Shown: one piece after another, positions 17,369 through 26,039 of the stretch
Layout: each line of letters starts with the position of its first letter
Numbering within the stretch: the first letter of the stretch is position 1
From: a virus
Strand: one strand, 5' to 3'
DNA: 30,058 nucleotides
IMG/VR virus record: IMGVR_UViG_3300012003_000013
Location: 1 to 30,058 of that record
Program-made: the position numbers and the translations under genes
Notes under the pieces: model-generated
The model's database searches: none
What the model was told of the DNA's origin: nothing
What the model saw: the letters and a program-made list of their open reading frames with translations, nothing else

Positions 17369-17890
17369 CTACGCGCTTGCACTCTCAAAATCGACATCCC
17401 GCTGGATGTTGAAGATTGTTCCGCCGCTGGGGCTGTTGTCGGTGGGCAGGTCCATCCACTCCTTGTATTTCTGCATCGCCGCAGCGTAGCCGCGGGGGTC
17501 GGCCTTCTTCGCCGCCGATACCCGCTTTGGGTCGGTCTTGCGCAGCATGAAATAAGGGTCGCGCACGTCCTTGCCGCAGCGCTGGCACATCACGTAGGTC
17601 TCGCCCCACGGCTCGGTATGCTTGATGACGGAGTACTCGGCGGCGCTGCCGGCGAAGATGCCCTTGACGCCGGTCCCGGCTTTCTTGTGGCTGCACGCGT
17701 CCTGCTGCAGTTGCGTCTGCCGGCGGTTGTGCCGTTCCGTGTCGGACTGGCGCTGGCGGTTGCGCGCCGCCTGGTCCTTCTGCGCGTGGATCTGGCCCAC
17801 CTGCTCCTTCATCAGCTCCAGACGCAGTTTGCGCTCTTCGATCTCGAGCTGCTCGAGTTCGGTATTCGGGGACTTGGTGGCGTCTGCCAT
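17369..17890 (-). CDS. Coiled-coil protein with zinc-finger-like Cys pairs
   Basis: 173 residues. Residues 10-62 form a highly charged coiled coil (ELEQLEIEERKLRLELMKEQ). A Cys66-x-His68 pair and Cys102-x2-Cys105 (MCQRCGKD) could bind one zinc ion. The rest is soluble. Not recognised beyond that. It lies directly after the major capsid gene, separated by an 87-nt gap with a hairpin, so it may act in capsid assembly. That is inference from position. Confidence 0.55.
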   Translation of the reverse strand: MADATKSPNTELEQLEIEERKLRLELMKEQVGQIHAQKDQAARNRQRQSDTERHNRRQTQLQQDACSHKKAGTGVKGIFAGSAAEYSVIKHTEPWGETYVMCQRCGKDVRDPYFMLRKTDPKRVSAAKKADPRGYAAAMQKYKEWMDLPTDNSPSGGTIFNIQRDVDFESASA

Positions 17891-17919
17891 GATGCGGCTC
17901 CTGATGGGTCTGAAAGTGT

Positions 17920-17946
17920 GCCGGGATTTCTGGTAAGGCTCCCGGC
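17920..17946. other. Hairpin between capsid gene and next gene
   Basis: GCCGGGA at 17920-17926 and TCCCGGC at 17940-17946 form a perfect 7-bp stem with a 13-nt loop, in the 87-nt gap after the capsid stop. No clear U-run follows on the minus-strand transcript, so it is more likely an mRNA stabiliser or attenuator that keeps capsid mRNA abundant than a strong terminator. Confidence 0.45.
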
Positions 17947-17977
17947 TGGCCTTGTGTGACTACGGTGGAATTTCTTT

Positions 17978-19228
17978 CTAGGTGATAGCGCTGGGCGCGT
18001 CGATGTAGCGCATACGCATGGTCACGTCCGGGGGCAGCGTCGAAACGAAGTTGACGTTGTATCCCGAGCTCCCGGCGATCATGCCCACGGGGTCGGCGAC
18101 CGTGCCGTCCCGCAGTCCGTAGCGGTTCGTGATCATCTTCAGGTTCTGGCGGCGGCCATCGCCGAAGCCCTGCTCTTTGCCCAGGCTGATCGTGATCAGG
18201 CCGTCGTCGCCAAAGATGTACGTCCGGTAGGCCGTCACGCCCGCGTGGCCGAGATAGGTCTGGGTGATGGTCACGAGGCTGGACTCGTACCACGTCACGC
18301 CGGCCAGGTCGATCACTTCGATCTCCTCGCCGTCCGTGTCTCCGGGCAGCTCCTCCAGCTTCATCTGCCCCTCAATGGTGTGCTTGAGGATGTCGGTGAA
18401 GCTGTTGTTGGTGTTGTCATTGAGCAGGTCGCCCCACGGGAAGCTGTGCATGATGCCGCAGAACTTCTGGTTTTCCATGGGCATGATGTTGCGGCCGCGC
18501 ATCGACGCCACCGCCGTGGTGATGTTGTTCTTCGACAGCGGCACGGTGTAGACGTTCTCGATCGCAACACTCGCGTCGATGTTGGAAGCTCCATCCGCCG
18601 TGTTCTTCGCCAGCGTCGATAAAGACAGCGCCAGCCGGTAGGACATCTCTTCCGCGCCATTCTCCAGCGCCGGGTCGATGGCCGTCTGCAGGCTCAGCCG
18701 CGAGTAGTTGATGTAGTCCGCGTAGTTGCCGATGGTGGACTGGTTGGTGAGCACCGTGATCACGATGCCGCTCCCTACCGTTCCCTCTGCGGCCTGGCTG
18801 ATGTTCGCGCCAAACGGTTCATACATGAACAGCACGTTGTTCACGCCGGAATTTTCCGGCAGCTCTCGACGGCTGCTCACCCGGATATAGGGCGTGTTGG
18901 CCTTGAGGTTCTTGATGAACTTGTTGTCGTAGTGGTTCACCAGCGACTGCGGCAGGTTGCCCGTGTTCATGCTGCTGGGGCTATAGCCTGCGGCGAAGTG
19001 CGCTTGCTGCGCATCCGTGGTGCAGGCGAAGGCGATGTAGATGCCCTGGGCTACGCTCAGCGAATGTTTCGCAACCGTGATGGCGAGCGCTTCCGCCGTC
19101 ACCATCAGCATCAGAAAATAGATGGTCAGGCTGCGGAGGAGAAAGAGTGCGGGTTGAATGGTTTGTGCGACCTTCATAGCGACGGGATCGACGCTGCGGT
19201 GCTGCTGGGTGGAAGAAATCCTTTTCAT
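17978..19228 (-). CDS. Major capsid protein, N4gp56-like, with hydrophobic N-terminal extension
   Basis: 416 residues from the ATG at 19228, chosen because AAGGGCGGT lies just upstream; a start at 19273 is also open. From about residue 87 the sequence follows the N4gp56-type capsid pattern: NLPQSLVNHYDNKFIKNLKA, SRRELPENSGV, FGANISQAAEGTVG, then NYADYINYSRLSLQTAIDP and a long helix. The gene lies after a scaffold-like gene and downstream of portal and terminase, as expected. Oddly, residues about 26-71 (for example LFLLRSLTIYFLMLMVTAEA) are strongly hydrophobic, unlike a normal capsid N-terminus. An internal ATG at 18970 would remove them, but no Shine-Dalgarno sequence precedes it. Confidence 0.75.
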   Translation of the reverse strand: MKRISSTQQHRSVDPVAMKVAQTIQPALFLLRSLTIYFLMLMVTAEALAITVAKHSLSVAQGIYIAFACTTDAQQAHFAAGYSPSSMNTGNLPQSLVNHYDNKFIKNLKANTPYIRVSSRRELPENSGVNNVLFMYEPFGANISQAAEGTVGSGIVITVLTNQSTIGNYADYINYSRLSLQTAIDPALENGAEEMSYRLALSLSTLAKNTADGASNIDASVAIENVYTVPLSKNNITTAVASMRGRNIMPMENQKFCGIMHSFPWGDLLNDNTNNSFTDILKHTIEGQMKLEELPGDTDGEEIEVIDLAGVTWYESSLVTITQTYLGHAGVTAYRTYIFGDDGLITISLGKEQGFGDGRRQNLKMITNRYGLRDGTVADPVGMIAGSSGYNVNFVSTLPPDVTMRMRYIDAPSAIT

Positions 19229-19265
19229 GGTGTTACCGCCCTTATATGATTTTTTGCCTTTAGGG

Positions 19266-19282
19266 CGTTTCAATGCGAAACG
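19266..19282. other. Hairpin upstream of capsid gene
   Basis: CGTTTC at 19266-19271 and GAAACG at 19277-19282 form a 6-bp stem with a 5-nt loop in the 73-nt space between the scaffold stop (19302) and the capsid start. It lies about 40 nt before the start codon and could shape capsid mRNA translation or processing. Confidence 0.35.
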
Positions 19283-19301
19283 TTTGCCACTCCATGCCGT
19301 T

Positions 19302-20111
19302 CTACTTACGTGGCCCCAGCGCGTCCATCGCCGCCATAAACCCCGGTTCTTCTTTCAACCTTCGCTCGTACTCTCGTCCGGTCATCGCATCTTTATCAGC
19401 CCAAGTATATTTCTTTTTGCTGGTCGGTGCCGGTGCGGTGCGGCTAATGTCGCCTTCCCGCACCCCGGTTGAAAATGTTGCCATCCGTGGCCTCGCTCCC
19501 GGCACGGGCTGCGCGGCGGGCTCTTCCTCGCCTTCTCCCGCAGGCGTGGCCGGCTTGAAGTCGGCATTGCCCGTGCTCTTGAGCAGGTCCCACGCAATCC
19601 CCATGTTCTTCGCGGTGATGGCCAGTTGGTTGCCCTCAATGTAATTGAAGACTTCCGTCTTGTTTTTGCCGGTGGGGTACCAATCTGGATTCGCGGCCAC
19701 AAATTTGAGGGTCTCTGCAGTCGCCCGCTCCGTCTCTTCCTGCTCGGCCCGCAGATTCTCCCGGCGGGCAAACTCGCTGAGATCGCCAACCTGGGATTCG
19801 AGCAGCCGTTTGACGGCCGCATCGCCCTTGGCTGGGTCGGTAAGGTCGCGGGATAGCTGCATCCGCTCGTCGGCGGTAAGTGGCTTTGGCTCGATGCGGT
19901 TCTCGCCGGTTGCGCGGTCCGGGGTACGTTCTTTCTTGAGCGTGTCGATGGTTCGCGTTGCCGAGACCTGGGCAGTTGCCAGTAGGTCCGCGATTTCTTT
20001 GCGCGTCTTTGCCCGGAAGGTCTGCAGGGGCGACCCATTCTCCGCGTCGAGATCCACAACATATTCGCCCTCATCCGTCTTTTCTCCGTTGTTCCGCCAC
20101 AATACTGCCAT
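19302..20111 (-). CDS. Capsid scaffolding protein, putative
   Basis: 269 residues. It is highly charged and helix-rich with no cysteine, and has a coiled-coil-like centre (FARRENLRAEQEETERATAE) and a long low-complexity Pro/Ala/Glu stretch near residues 195-240. It ends with basic helices (REYERRLKEEPGFMAAMDAL). Scaffolding proteins show this composition and lie directly before the major capsid gene, as here. GGAGAGCACC precedes the ATG. No protease motif was found. Confidence 0.65.
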   Translation of the reverse strand: MAVLWRNNGEKTDEGEYVVDLDAENGSPLQTFRAKTRKEIADLLATAQVSATRTIDTLKKERTPDRATGENRIEPKPLTADERMQLSRDLTDPAKGDAAVKRLLESQVGDLSEFARRENLRAEQEETERATAETLKFVAANPDWYPTGKNKTEVFNYIEGNQLAITAKNMGIAWDLLKSTGNADFKPATPAGEGEEEPAAQPVPGARPRMATFSTGVREGDISRTAPAPTSKKKYTWADKDAMTGREYERRLKEEPGFMAAMDALGPRK

Positions 20112-20135
20112 TTGGTGCTCTCCAATCCGGTGAGT

Positions 20136-20549
20136 TTACAACCCCATGATTTCCGAATCCGTTTCCTCGTCGGTCACGTCATCCGGTGCTTCTGCCTGTC
20201 TGCGCACTGCAAGGAATTCCTCTCGTTCATACTCCACTTTTTTCTGAATCGCAACAAAAATCTGCCAGAAGGCTTTGGACATGCGATGCTCGGCGAGCAC
20301 TGTCTCCGGCTCTGCGGGGTCGGTGTTGATGAGCTTGGTGTCCTGCTCCACGCACGCCATCTCAATCACGTCCAGCAGCACCTGGTAGCCGGGCTGCTCG
20401 CTCAGCTGGTAGAGATGCCCCTGCTGCATCTTGGTCAGCTTACTGCGCAGCCCTGCCGTGTTGGGCTGGCGCATCTGCTTGCCATCGCCGCTGTCGCCCG
20501 TGAAGTAGTTGACGATGCGCCGCAGGGTGCGGCTGTTGCGGATCTTCAT
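20136..20549 (-). CDS. Hypothetical phage protein between portal and scaffold
   Basis: 137 residues, soluble and mainly helical. The N-terminus is basic (MKIRNSRTLRRIVNYF) and the C-terminus acidic (DDVTDEETDSE). Not recognised. Its start overlaps the stop of the 48-residue gene as ATGA. Position suggests a head-assembly role. Confidence 0.6.
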   Translation of the reverse strand: MKIRNSRTLRRIVNYFTGDSGDGKQMRQPNTAGLRSKLTKMQQGHLYQLSEQPGYQVLLDVIEMACVEQDTKLINTDPAEPETVLAEHRMSKAFWQIFVAIQKKVEYEREEFLAVRRQAEAPDDVTDEETDSEIMGL

Positions 20550-20692
20550 TCGGGCTCCTCTTCTTCAATAATCTCTTCTGCCCGCGCCTCGCTCATCACA
20601 GAGAAATCATTGTCAGCCTGCATGAGCGCATCGCCCTCGTCATCGGCCTCAAATTCCTTACTGTAGCTAAAAGAAACCCGCCATTTTGCCAT
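20546..20692 (-). CDS. Very small acidic protein after portal gene
   Basis: 48 residues, found by reading the gap between portal and the next gene. ATG at 20692 comes immediately after the portal stop (TAGATG), and its stop overlaps the next start as ATGA. It begins MAKWRVSFSYSKEFEADDEG and ends in a run of Glu (IIEEEEPE). The exact fit between two coding junctions is the main evidence that it is real. Function unknown. Confidence 0.6.
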   Translation of the reverse strand: MAKWRVSFSYSKEFEADDEGDALMQADNDFSVMSEARAEEIIEEEEPE

Positions 20693-22843
20693 CTACTCCT
20701 CCGGTCCAAGCGCGGCTTCATCGCCCGCGCGTTCGTTGTGCCGCTCGGCGTACTCCATCGGGTCGAGCGCCATGTGGGTGGCAAGGTTCGCCTCGGCCTT
20801 CTGGTCGATCTCGGCGGCTGTTGCCTGGTGCTTTGCCCCGATCTTCGCAATCTCGCCCTGCGACTTCTGCGCTGCCGGGTTGCTGGCCTGCATCGCCTGC
20901 TGCTCCTGCGCGTTCATCTTGCGGATGACCTGACGGCCGTTCTTCCACTCCGTCATCTCGTACACCATCTCCATCATCTCCTTCGCGTCGATCGTCCAAC
21001 CGATGCGGTTCAGCGCGGGCAGAAGCTGCGGGCTCTCAAGGAACTGGATCAGCATGGGCAGAACCTGCGACATCGCCTTCTTCGCCGCCAGGTGCGCTCC
21101 CGCCAGCACTTCAAACTTATCTTCGGAGGCGAGGAAGTTGTCTACGTCGAGCTTGTAATCGTCGCCCATCTCCTGCCCGAGAATCCGGTGGATCTCGGAC
21201 AGCGGCAGACGCTCCTTGTCCATCTCGTCGAGCATCTCGATAAACGGCAGCAGGATGCCGCGAACGAAATGTCCCACCGGGCCTTCAATCTTGGTAGCGT
21301 TGGCGCTGATGATGCCGCCTGCGCCTGTGGCTGTCCGTGCAGCGCTCGAGCCGCCCTTGCCGGGCAAACTCCCCTGCGTAAACGCTTCGTCCGCGCCTGT
21401 GACGCTCTGGGCGTTCTGCCCAGCCTCCTGCAGCACGGCGAAGAGCGACGGGTCAACCCTCGGCTGCTCGACTAGGCTGAAGGCGTCCTTAGCCCCTCGG
21501 CCTACGGGCGCGTCGACGTCGATGATCCCGCCCAGCCGCTGCCGGATCGCCTGGGTCGGCGCGTTGGCGCCGCGATCCCGCACCCACTGCGGGTTGACGA
21601 TGAAGGCCAGCAGGTTCAGGACCGCCTCGATCGTCCCCTTCTCGATGCGCTGATCGTCTCCTGCGAGCCTCCCGACTCCCAGCCCGTACCCGCTGCCGGG
21701 GATGTTCCAGAAGTTCGCGGCGAAGTAGGGAATACGCCCGAGCATGTGTTCTTCGTTGCGGATCAGGACAGTCTTCTCGGTGCCCTCGACCACCAGCACG
21801 GTCTTCACGTAGGTGCGGTCCCACCGCTCCAGCATCTTGACGCCGCGCTCCAGCGGGTCTGCCGTGGTCTGCTCATTGTCTCCCACCGCCGCCGCGGTGC
21901 CGCTGTTGGCGGCCAGCCGCGCCTGCAGGTCGGTGACAGTCTCGGCGTCGCCCTCGTGCTCGAAGAAGTAATCCTTCAGCAGCTCCTCGGAGGGGATGTC
22001 GTAGCCTGCAACCTTCTTCCCGTTGTGGTCGTACATCGCCTGCTCGCGCAACGCGTCCAGGTCGCTGAATGTTGGATAGGTGACTTCCACAACGAACTTC
22101 GCTTTATGCAGCCGGTTGGGATGCTTCCACTTCGGATCGATCAGCACAGTGCCGAGCTCGCACTTCTCGAAGAACGGCTGGCTCCGCGTGAGCGGCACCG
22201 GCGTCACTTCAAACTCGTCACTCTCTTTGGTGTTGATCGTCAGGTCCGGCTGGCCCAGCGGCATCTTGATACTGAGCGGCTGTTTCTTGCGCAGGAACCG
22301 CTTGCGGATCTCGGTCTGCACTTCCCACCCAGCCTTGCAGATGACGGTGCCATGCAGCGTCATCTCCTCCAGCGCATCGACGCAGGTATCCTCGAAGTCG
22401 ATGTTGTCGAGTTGCACGCCGTAGAGAATCTGCTTTGCCTGCGCCGTCTCTTCCGTGGTACTGGGTCGCGGGCGGATCTGGAAGGGTGGCGTCTCGTAGA
22501 AGATCCCGCCCTGCATCGGCTGCACCAGCGAGTTGCAGATGTTGGCGACAGTGAAGCGGCTCACGCTCGCGCCGTCGTTCCACACCCGGTAGGTGCGCGG
22601 AGACTGGTACAGGTTGTTATTCTCCCGCCAGTGCAGCGCCCACTGCTTGTTGTTCAGCCACTCGGCGGCTTTGGCGGCGTCCTGCACCACCAGCTTGCAC
22701 GCGCCATCGTCGGTATACTTCGGGTCGAGCTGCGGCCCTTGCAGCTTCACATCCTCGCGCTCGATCTTGTCGTGCGCGTTGACGCGCTGCGTCGGCAGGT
22801 TCCCGCGCGTCACTCCGTCCTTGCGGTCCATTGGGAAGCTCAT
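20693..22843 (-). CDS. Portal protein
   Basis: 716 residues from ATG 22843, which overlaps the terminase stop as ATGA and has AGGA about 9 nt upstream; the start at 22900 lies inside terminase. Size, order (terminase, portal, scaffold, capsid) and sequence character fit a P22/N4-style portal: WRENNNLYQSP near the start, a central region with QPFFEKCELGTVLIDP and IPYFAANFWNIPGSGYGLGV, long alpha segments such as RGILLPFIEMLDEMDKERLP, and a Gln/Ala-rich helical end. The portal forms the dodecamer at the head vertex through which DNA is packaged and released. Confidence 0.75.
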   Translation of the reverse strand: MSFPMDRKDGVTRGNLPTQRVNAHDKIEREDVKLQGPQLDPKYTDDGACKLVVQDAAKAAEWLNNKQWALHWRENNNLYQSPRTYRVWNDGASVSRFTVANICNSLVQPMQGGIFYETPPFQIRPRPSTTEETAQAKQILYGVQLDNIDFEDTCVDALEEMTLHGTVICKAGWEVQTEIRKRFLRKKQPLSIKMPLGQPDLTINTKESDEFEVTPVPLTRSQPFFEKCELGTVLIDPKWKHPNRLHKAKFVVEVTYPTFSDLDALREQAMYDHNGKKVAGYDIPSEELLKDYFFEHEGDAETVTDLQARLAANSGTAAAVGDNEQTTADPLERGVKMLERWDRTYVKTVLVVEGTEKTVLIRNEEHMLGRIPYFAANFWNIPGSGYGLGVGRLAGDDQRIEKGTIEAVLNLLAFIVNPQWVRDRGANAPTQAIRQRLGGIIDVDAPVGRGAKDAFSLVEQPRVDPSLFAVLQEAGQNAQSVTGADEAFTQGSLPGKGGSSAARTATGAGGIISANATKIEGPVGHFVRGILLPFIEMLDEMDKERLPLSEIHRILGQEMGDDYKLDVDNFLASEDKFEVLAGAHLAAKKAMSQVLPMLIQFLESPQLLPALNRIGWTIDAKEMMEMVYEMTEWKNGRQVIRKMNAQEQQAMQASNPAAQKSQGEIAKIGAKHQATAAEIDQKAEANLATHMALDPMEYAERHNERAGDEAALGPEE

Positions 22844-24615
22844 CCGGTCAGTCCTGGCATCATCTCTTCGAGTCCGTCGTGATTGTGCTGTGGTTCCCAC
22901 TCTACATCAGCGGCCTCTCGTTCTTCTGCGGTAACTTCGGGCGGCATGTTTTCCGGGGCGACATACGAGTTGAAAACGCGGTCGTGCTGTGCCTTGTTCC
23001 GCATCGCCTCCCAGGCCGCGGCATCCTCATAGGTGGAGGCTTCCTGATCTCCAATCAGCTTGGGAAGGGCTGCGCACACGCGGGATACCACATCGGCAAT
23101 CTCCGTCTCGTCGATCATGCCGTAGTGGTAAAGCTGGCGGTGGACTTCGCGGATGATCCGTATCTCGCGGGAGAAAAATAGCCGGTCGGTGGCGAGGATC
23201 GGTTCGCAGCTCTTGATCCGCAGGCCGCGCTCCTTGTCGTCGTTCTGGTAGGGCGTCCATGCGATCGACAGATCCCAACCCTGCCGCAGCGCCTCGTTGC
23301 GGATGGCGGTCTCCTGGAAGCGCGCCCCCGGCGTCTCCTCGATGGAGATCTTGTGGCATCCCTGCCGCTTCGCCATCTTCACGATCTTCAGCGCCTGGGT
23401 GGTCGGTGTCCAGCTTCCCCGCTCCACGTCGACGATGTACATCCGGTTGTCGTGCATCACGCCGCACGCACCCGCTACAATGTCGCTCGCGCCCAGCTCC
23501 AGCCGCCACGCCACATGCACCGTCCCGGTGATGGGCAGCTTCTCTTCGTCAATCGTCGCCGCGAGTAATTTCTCTTTGGGAAAGATCGGTTTGAATCCCC
23601 CCGTCGCCACGTTCATCTGCTGCGTCATGAAGCTGTGCTCATTCTCGTCCCGGCTCTGCATCAGCTTGTCGAAGGGCAGGAACTGCGGAAAGAACAGCTC
23701 CCAGTCGTTCTCCTCCAGCGTCTCGAACAGGTAGCTGTAATCTTCGGCGCGTGCCAGCAGCTTTGGGCGCTCCTTCCACACACGCTCCTTCACCTTCATC
23801 GCAGGCTTCCACATCACCTTGCCGACTTCGGGATTCAGCCGCTCGATCACCAGGCCGTAGACATCCATCGGGCCGTAGCGCGTGCCCGTCATCTCGCGGT
23901 ATCCCCAGCTCATCAGCATCTTTAGGTTGATGAACATGTTGGTTTTCACCTTGTTGATGCCATAGCTGGTCTGCGAGTTGCGGTTGTCCTGGATGTCTTC
24001 GAGCTTGATCACGTCGAAGTGCCAGCCCGACAAGCTGCTCTCGATCGACGTCCCCATGAGTGTAGCGTCGCGGCGGTACTTTTTCCGCGCCGGCGTCACA
24101 AACCAACCCTTCTTCGGCATCTTCGTGATGACGTACTCAGGGAAGAGCAGGTGCAGCGGCTTCGTGTCGCGCTCTGCCAGGCTAAGGAAGTGCCGCGCAA
24201 CCTCTTCCACAAACACATCCGCCAGCGGGCTATCGTCCGTGTTGGCCGCCGTAAGTACGAGCATGGCAATGTCGGGGAAGGCGAGCATCCATTGCACCGC
24301 ATCGACGATGTTGAAGGTGGTTTTGAACGTCCCGCGTGGCATCAGCAGCAACCGCTGCTTCACATCGTCCTGGTCCTGGATGGGTCGCGCCGGATTCTTG
24401 CGCACAAAGAACGCGGCAACCTCTTGATGGGTCTCTTCGGTGATGTTGGGGTAGCACGGCGAGCCGTCCTGCTCAACCAGAACCTTCGTCGCCAGCCAGT
24501 ACAAATCGGTCTGCGCCCGCCAGCGCAGATGATTTTTGTACTCCTCGTCGCGCGTGATGCGAACCAGGTCGATCTCTTCCTCGACGGCCTTACTTTTTGT
24601 CTTTGCCGCCGCCAT
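22840..24615 (-). CDS. terL: Terminase large subunit (packaging ATPase-nuclease)
   Basis: 591 residues. The ATPase Walker A is MPRGTFKTT at 92-100. A Walker B-like WHFDVIKLEDIQDN is at 198-211, with Glu206-Asp207 as acidic residues (LED instead of the more usual DD/DE). The C-terminal nuclease region has LGASDIVAGACG with Asp378, the acidic ISIEET near 424-429, and DETEIADVVSRV near 502-513. It cuts concatemeric DNA and pumps it into the prohead. No separate small subunit is recognised in the window. GAGGGG precedes the start, and the stop overlaps portal. Confidence 0.85.
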   Translation of the reverse strand: MAAAKTKSKAVEEEIDLVRITRDEEYKNHLRWRAQTDLYWLATKVLVEQDGSPCYPNITEETHQEVAAFFVRKNPARPIQDQDDVKQRLLLMPRGTFKTTFNIVDAVQWMLAFPDIAMLVLTAANTDDSPLADVFVEEVARHFLSLAERDTKPLHLLFPEYVITKMPKKGWFVTPARKKYRRDATLMGTSIESSLSGWHFDVIKLEDIQDNRNSQTSYGINKVKTNMFINLKMLMSWGYREMTGTRYGPMDVYGLVIERLNPEVGKVMWKPAMKVKERVWKERPKLLARAEDYSYLFETLEENDWELFFPQFLPFDKLMQSRDENEHSFMTQQMNVATGGFKPIFPKEKLLAATIDEEKLPITGTVHVAWRLELGASDIVAGACGVMHDNRMYIVDVERGSWTPTTQALKIVKMAKRQGCHKISIEETPGARFQETAIRNEALRQGWDLSIAWTPYQNDDKERGLRIKSCEPILATDRLFFSREIRIIREVHRQLYHYGMIDETEIADVVSRVCAALPKLIGDQEASTYEDAAAWEAMRNKAQHDRVFNSYVAPENMPPEVTAEEREAADVEWEPQHNHDGLEEMMPGLTG

Positions 24616-24835
24616 GGTGGAACCCCTCTAAGGTCTCGGCGAAGTGCGCCATCTTCGCAATGTGCGGGTCCTTCGAGTTCTTGGCCTCGGTGAGCTTGGC
24701 GGCCGGAATCTTCGTACCCTCCGCAACGCCAAGGGCGCGGTGAAGGCCGCCCTTGCGCATGTGGCTCAACGCGTGGTGCAGCCCCTTGGGATACGAGGCT
24801 GCACTGTCGCGTTCGTCGCCTTTTTTCGTCGCCAT
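24590..24835 (-). CDS. Small basic conserved phage protein
   Basis: 81 residues with a recognisable layout: MRKGGLHRALGVAEGTKIPA, then KLTEAKNSKDPHIAKMAHFAETL. This GGLHRALGV...GTKIPAAKL...A...SKDP pattern recurs in small phage proteins near head genes, but I know no function. It overlaps the terminase start by 26 nt, and AGGTGG lies before its ATG. A small-terminase role is possible from position only. Confidence 0.6.
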   Translation of the reverse strand: MATKKGDERDSAASYPKGLHHALSHMRKGGLHRALGVAEGTKIPAAKLTEAKNSKDPHIAKMAHFAETLEGFHHGGGKDKK

Positions 24836-24837
24836 GA

Positions 24838-25185
24838 CTACATCCCACCTGGTGCTGGGGCTGCTCCTGCGCCTGCATCGGCTCCCGGCTCGGGCGGCGG
24901 CGGTGCTGGCTCCGCGCCTGCTGGCTCTTCGCCCTCGTCTGGCTGGTCGCTCATCGCGTCGTCGAGATGGTCATGGGCTGCATCCTTGGTGGATGCGATG
25001 GATGTGTGGTGATCTTCGTGGTGCTCTTCGGGTTTTCCGCCGCGCATCTCGCGATGCACCGTGAAACCCCCGCCGCGCGCACGCTCAAAGCTGATCTTGT
25101 GTACGTGGCGCTCCTCGGGCTTGGCCTTTTTCTCTTTGACTTCGCCCATACCCTTCATCGCCGCTTCTTTTTTCTTGTCAGCCAT
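24838..25185 (-). CDS. Small hypothetical phage protein
   Basis: 115 residues. The middle (HKISFERARGGGFTVHREMR, then HHEDHHT and HDHLDDAM) is a His-rich pattern shared by small phage proteins near head genes. The C-terminal third is a Pro/Ala/Gly/Glu low-complexity tail. AAAGGG precedes the ATG. It lies 2 nt from the next gene. Function unknown. Confidence 0.55.
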   Translation of the reverse strand: MADKKKEAAMKGMGEVKEKKAKPEERHVHKISFERARGGGFTVHREMRGGKPEEHHEDHHTSIASTKDAAHDHLDDAMSDQPDEGEEPAGAEPAPPPPEPGADAGAGAAPAPGGM

Positions 25186-25352
25186 TGTGTAGCCCTTTCA
25201 AATTACGTTGCGGTGCCAAGTATCCGAATACGAAGATCCATAGTCTTGCGCGAGGGATGGCCCATTTCTCTCGGCACCGCAAACTAAGACCGCTCCGTAT
25301 GCCCTCCACAGCCGACCTGGTGCGACTGCCAAGCATACGTGTGGTCAACTCG
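25186..25352. other. Gap with two long inverted repeats
   Basis: 167 nt without a gene, between the small operon genes and the upstream structural-like gene. TTGCGGTGCC (25208-25217) pairs with GGCACCGCAA (25273-25282), and CGTATGC (25296-25302) with GCATACG (25333-25339). The transcript could fold into two large stem-loops. No clear terminator U-run or promoter pair was found. Confidence 0.5.
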
Positions 25353-25940
25353 TTAGGAACCCGCTGGCAACAGGCTGAAGTCGCCAAGGGTCGCACTGTT
25401 GCCAGCAAAGACAGCGCTGAAGGTCAATCCGACCGCGATGTAGAACACGGGTTCGGCGGCAACCGCGACGACGGCTCCGGGCTGGGTGATGGTGTTGGGG
25501 GTTCCGTTCAATCCACTCAGGCGGTTCGCAATCGCGGCGGCGGCGGTAAGGGAATTGCCGATGAGGGACTTGAAAATTCCCTGCATCGTCCCGCCGATGC
25601 TCTCGAAGATCAGGTCGGCATCGATCTCCCAGGGAGAAGCGACGCTGGCGAGGCTCACCGCTGTACCGGCACCGAGCAGCGTCCAGTTGGCTGCGGTGAA
25701 GGGAACGGCAGGAATGGCGAGCGCGGCGTAGAGGGAGGGGATGACGGTGGCCGTGCCGCCGGTGATGACGCTGCCGGACGCTCTGACCTTCCAGAGTTGC
25801 TGCTCCAGCCGGCCGGAACCAAGCACGTTGATGGTCGAGGGGAACGCTGGGGATTGCTTGTTTGCGAATAGCAGCGCCGTGGTGACGCTGCCTGCGAGTG
25901 GGGCGGCGGGTGTTGCTTTGTACAGTGCTCCTACGCTCAT
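25353..25940 (-). CDS. Putative virion (decoration/structural) protein
   Basis: 195 residues, Ala/Gly/Thr/Ser-rich with alternating hydrophobic residues, suggesting a beta-rich structural fold. It has no signal peptide or cysteine. Segments such as LFANKQSPAFPSTINVLGSG and EIDADLIFESIGGTM look ordered. AGAGGATAAGAAC precedes the ATG. It might decorate the capsid or form a fibre. It is separated from the head genes by a structured gap. Confidence 0.5.
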   Translation of the reverse strand: MSVGALYKATPAAPLAGSVTTALLFANKQSPAFPSTINVLGSGRLEQQLWKVRASGSVITGGTATVIPSLYAALAIPAVPFTAANWTLLGAGTAVSLASVASPWEIDADLIFESIGGTMQGIFKSLIGNSLTAAAAIANRLSGLNGTPNTITQPGAVVAVAAEPVFYIAVGLTFSAVFAGNSATLGDFSLLPAGS

Positions 25941-26039
25941 GTTCTTATCCTCTCGGGGTGATTGCTGGGGTGCTGGGTTGCCATAAACGGCTGTTCTCCA
26001 GAACGCTACGCCAGAGAGCGGCAGTTTGCAACGTGAAAA

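Noticed and set aside
22844-22900. Longer portal start
   Set aside because: It lies inside the end of the terminase gene; the ATGA overlap start at 22843 has a ribosome site.
25941-26039. 99-nt gap with a possible 15-codon leader frame (25982 region) and a GTTCT/AGAAC palindrome (25993-26004)
   Set aside because: The leader has no ribosome site and is too short to trust; the palindrome alone gives no function, and a TTGCAA/TAGCGT promoter pair is too weak.
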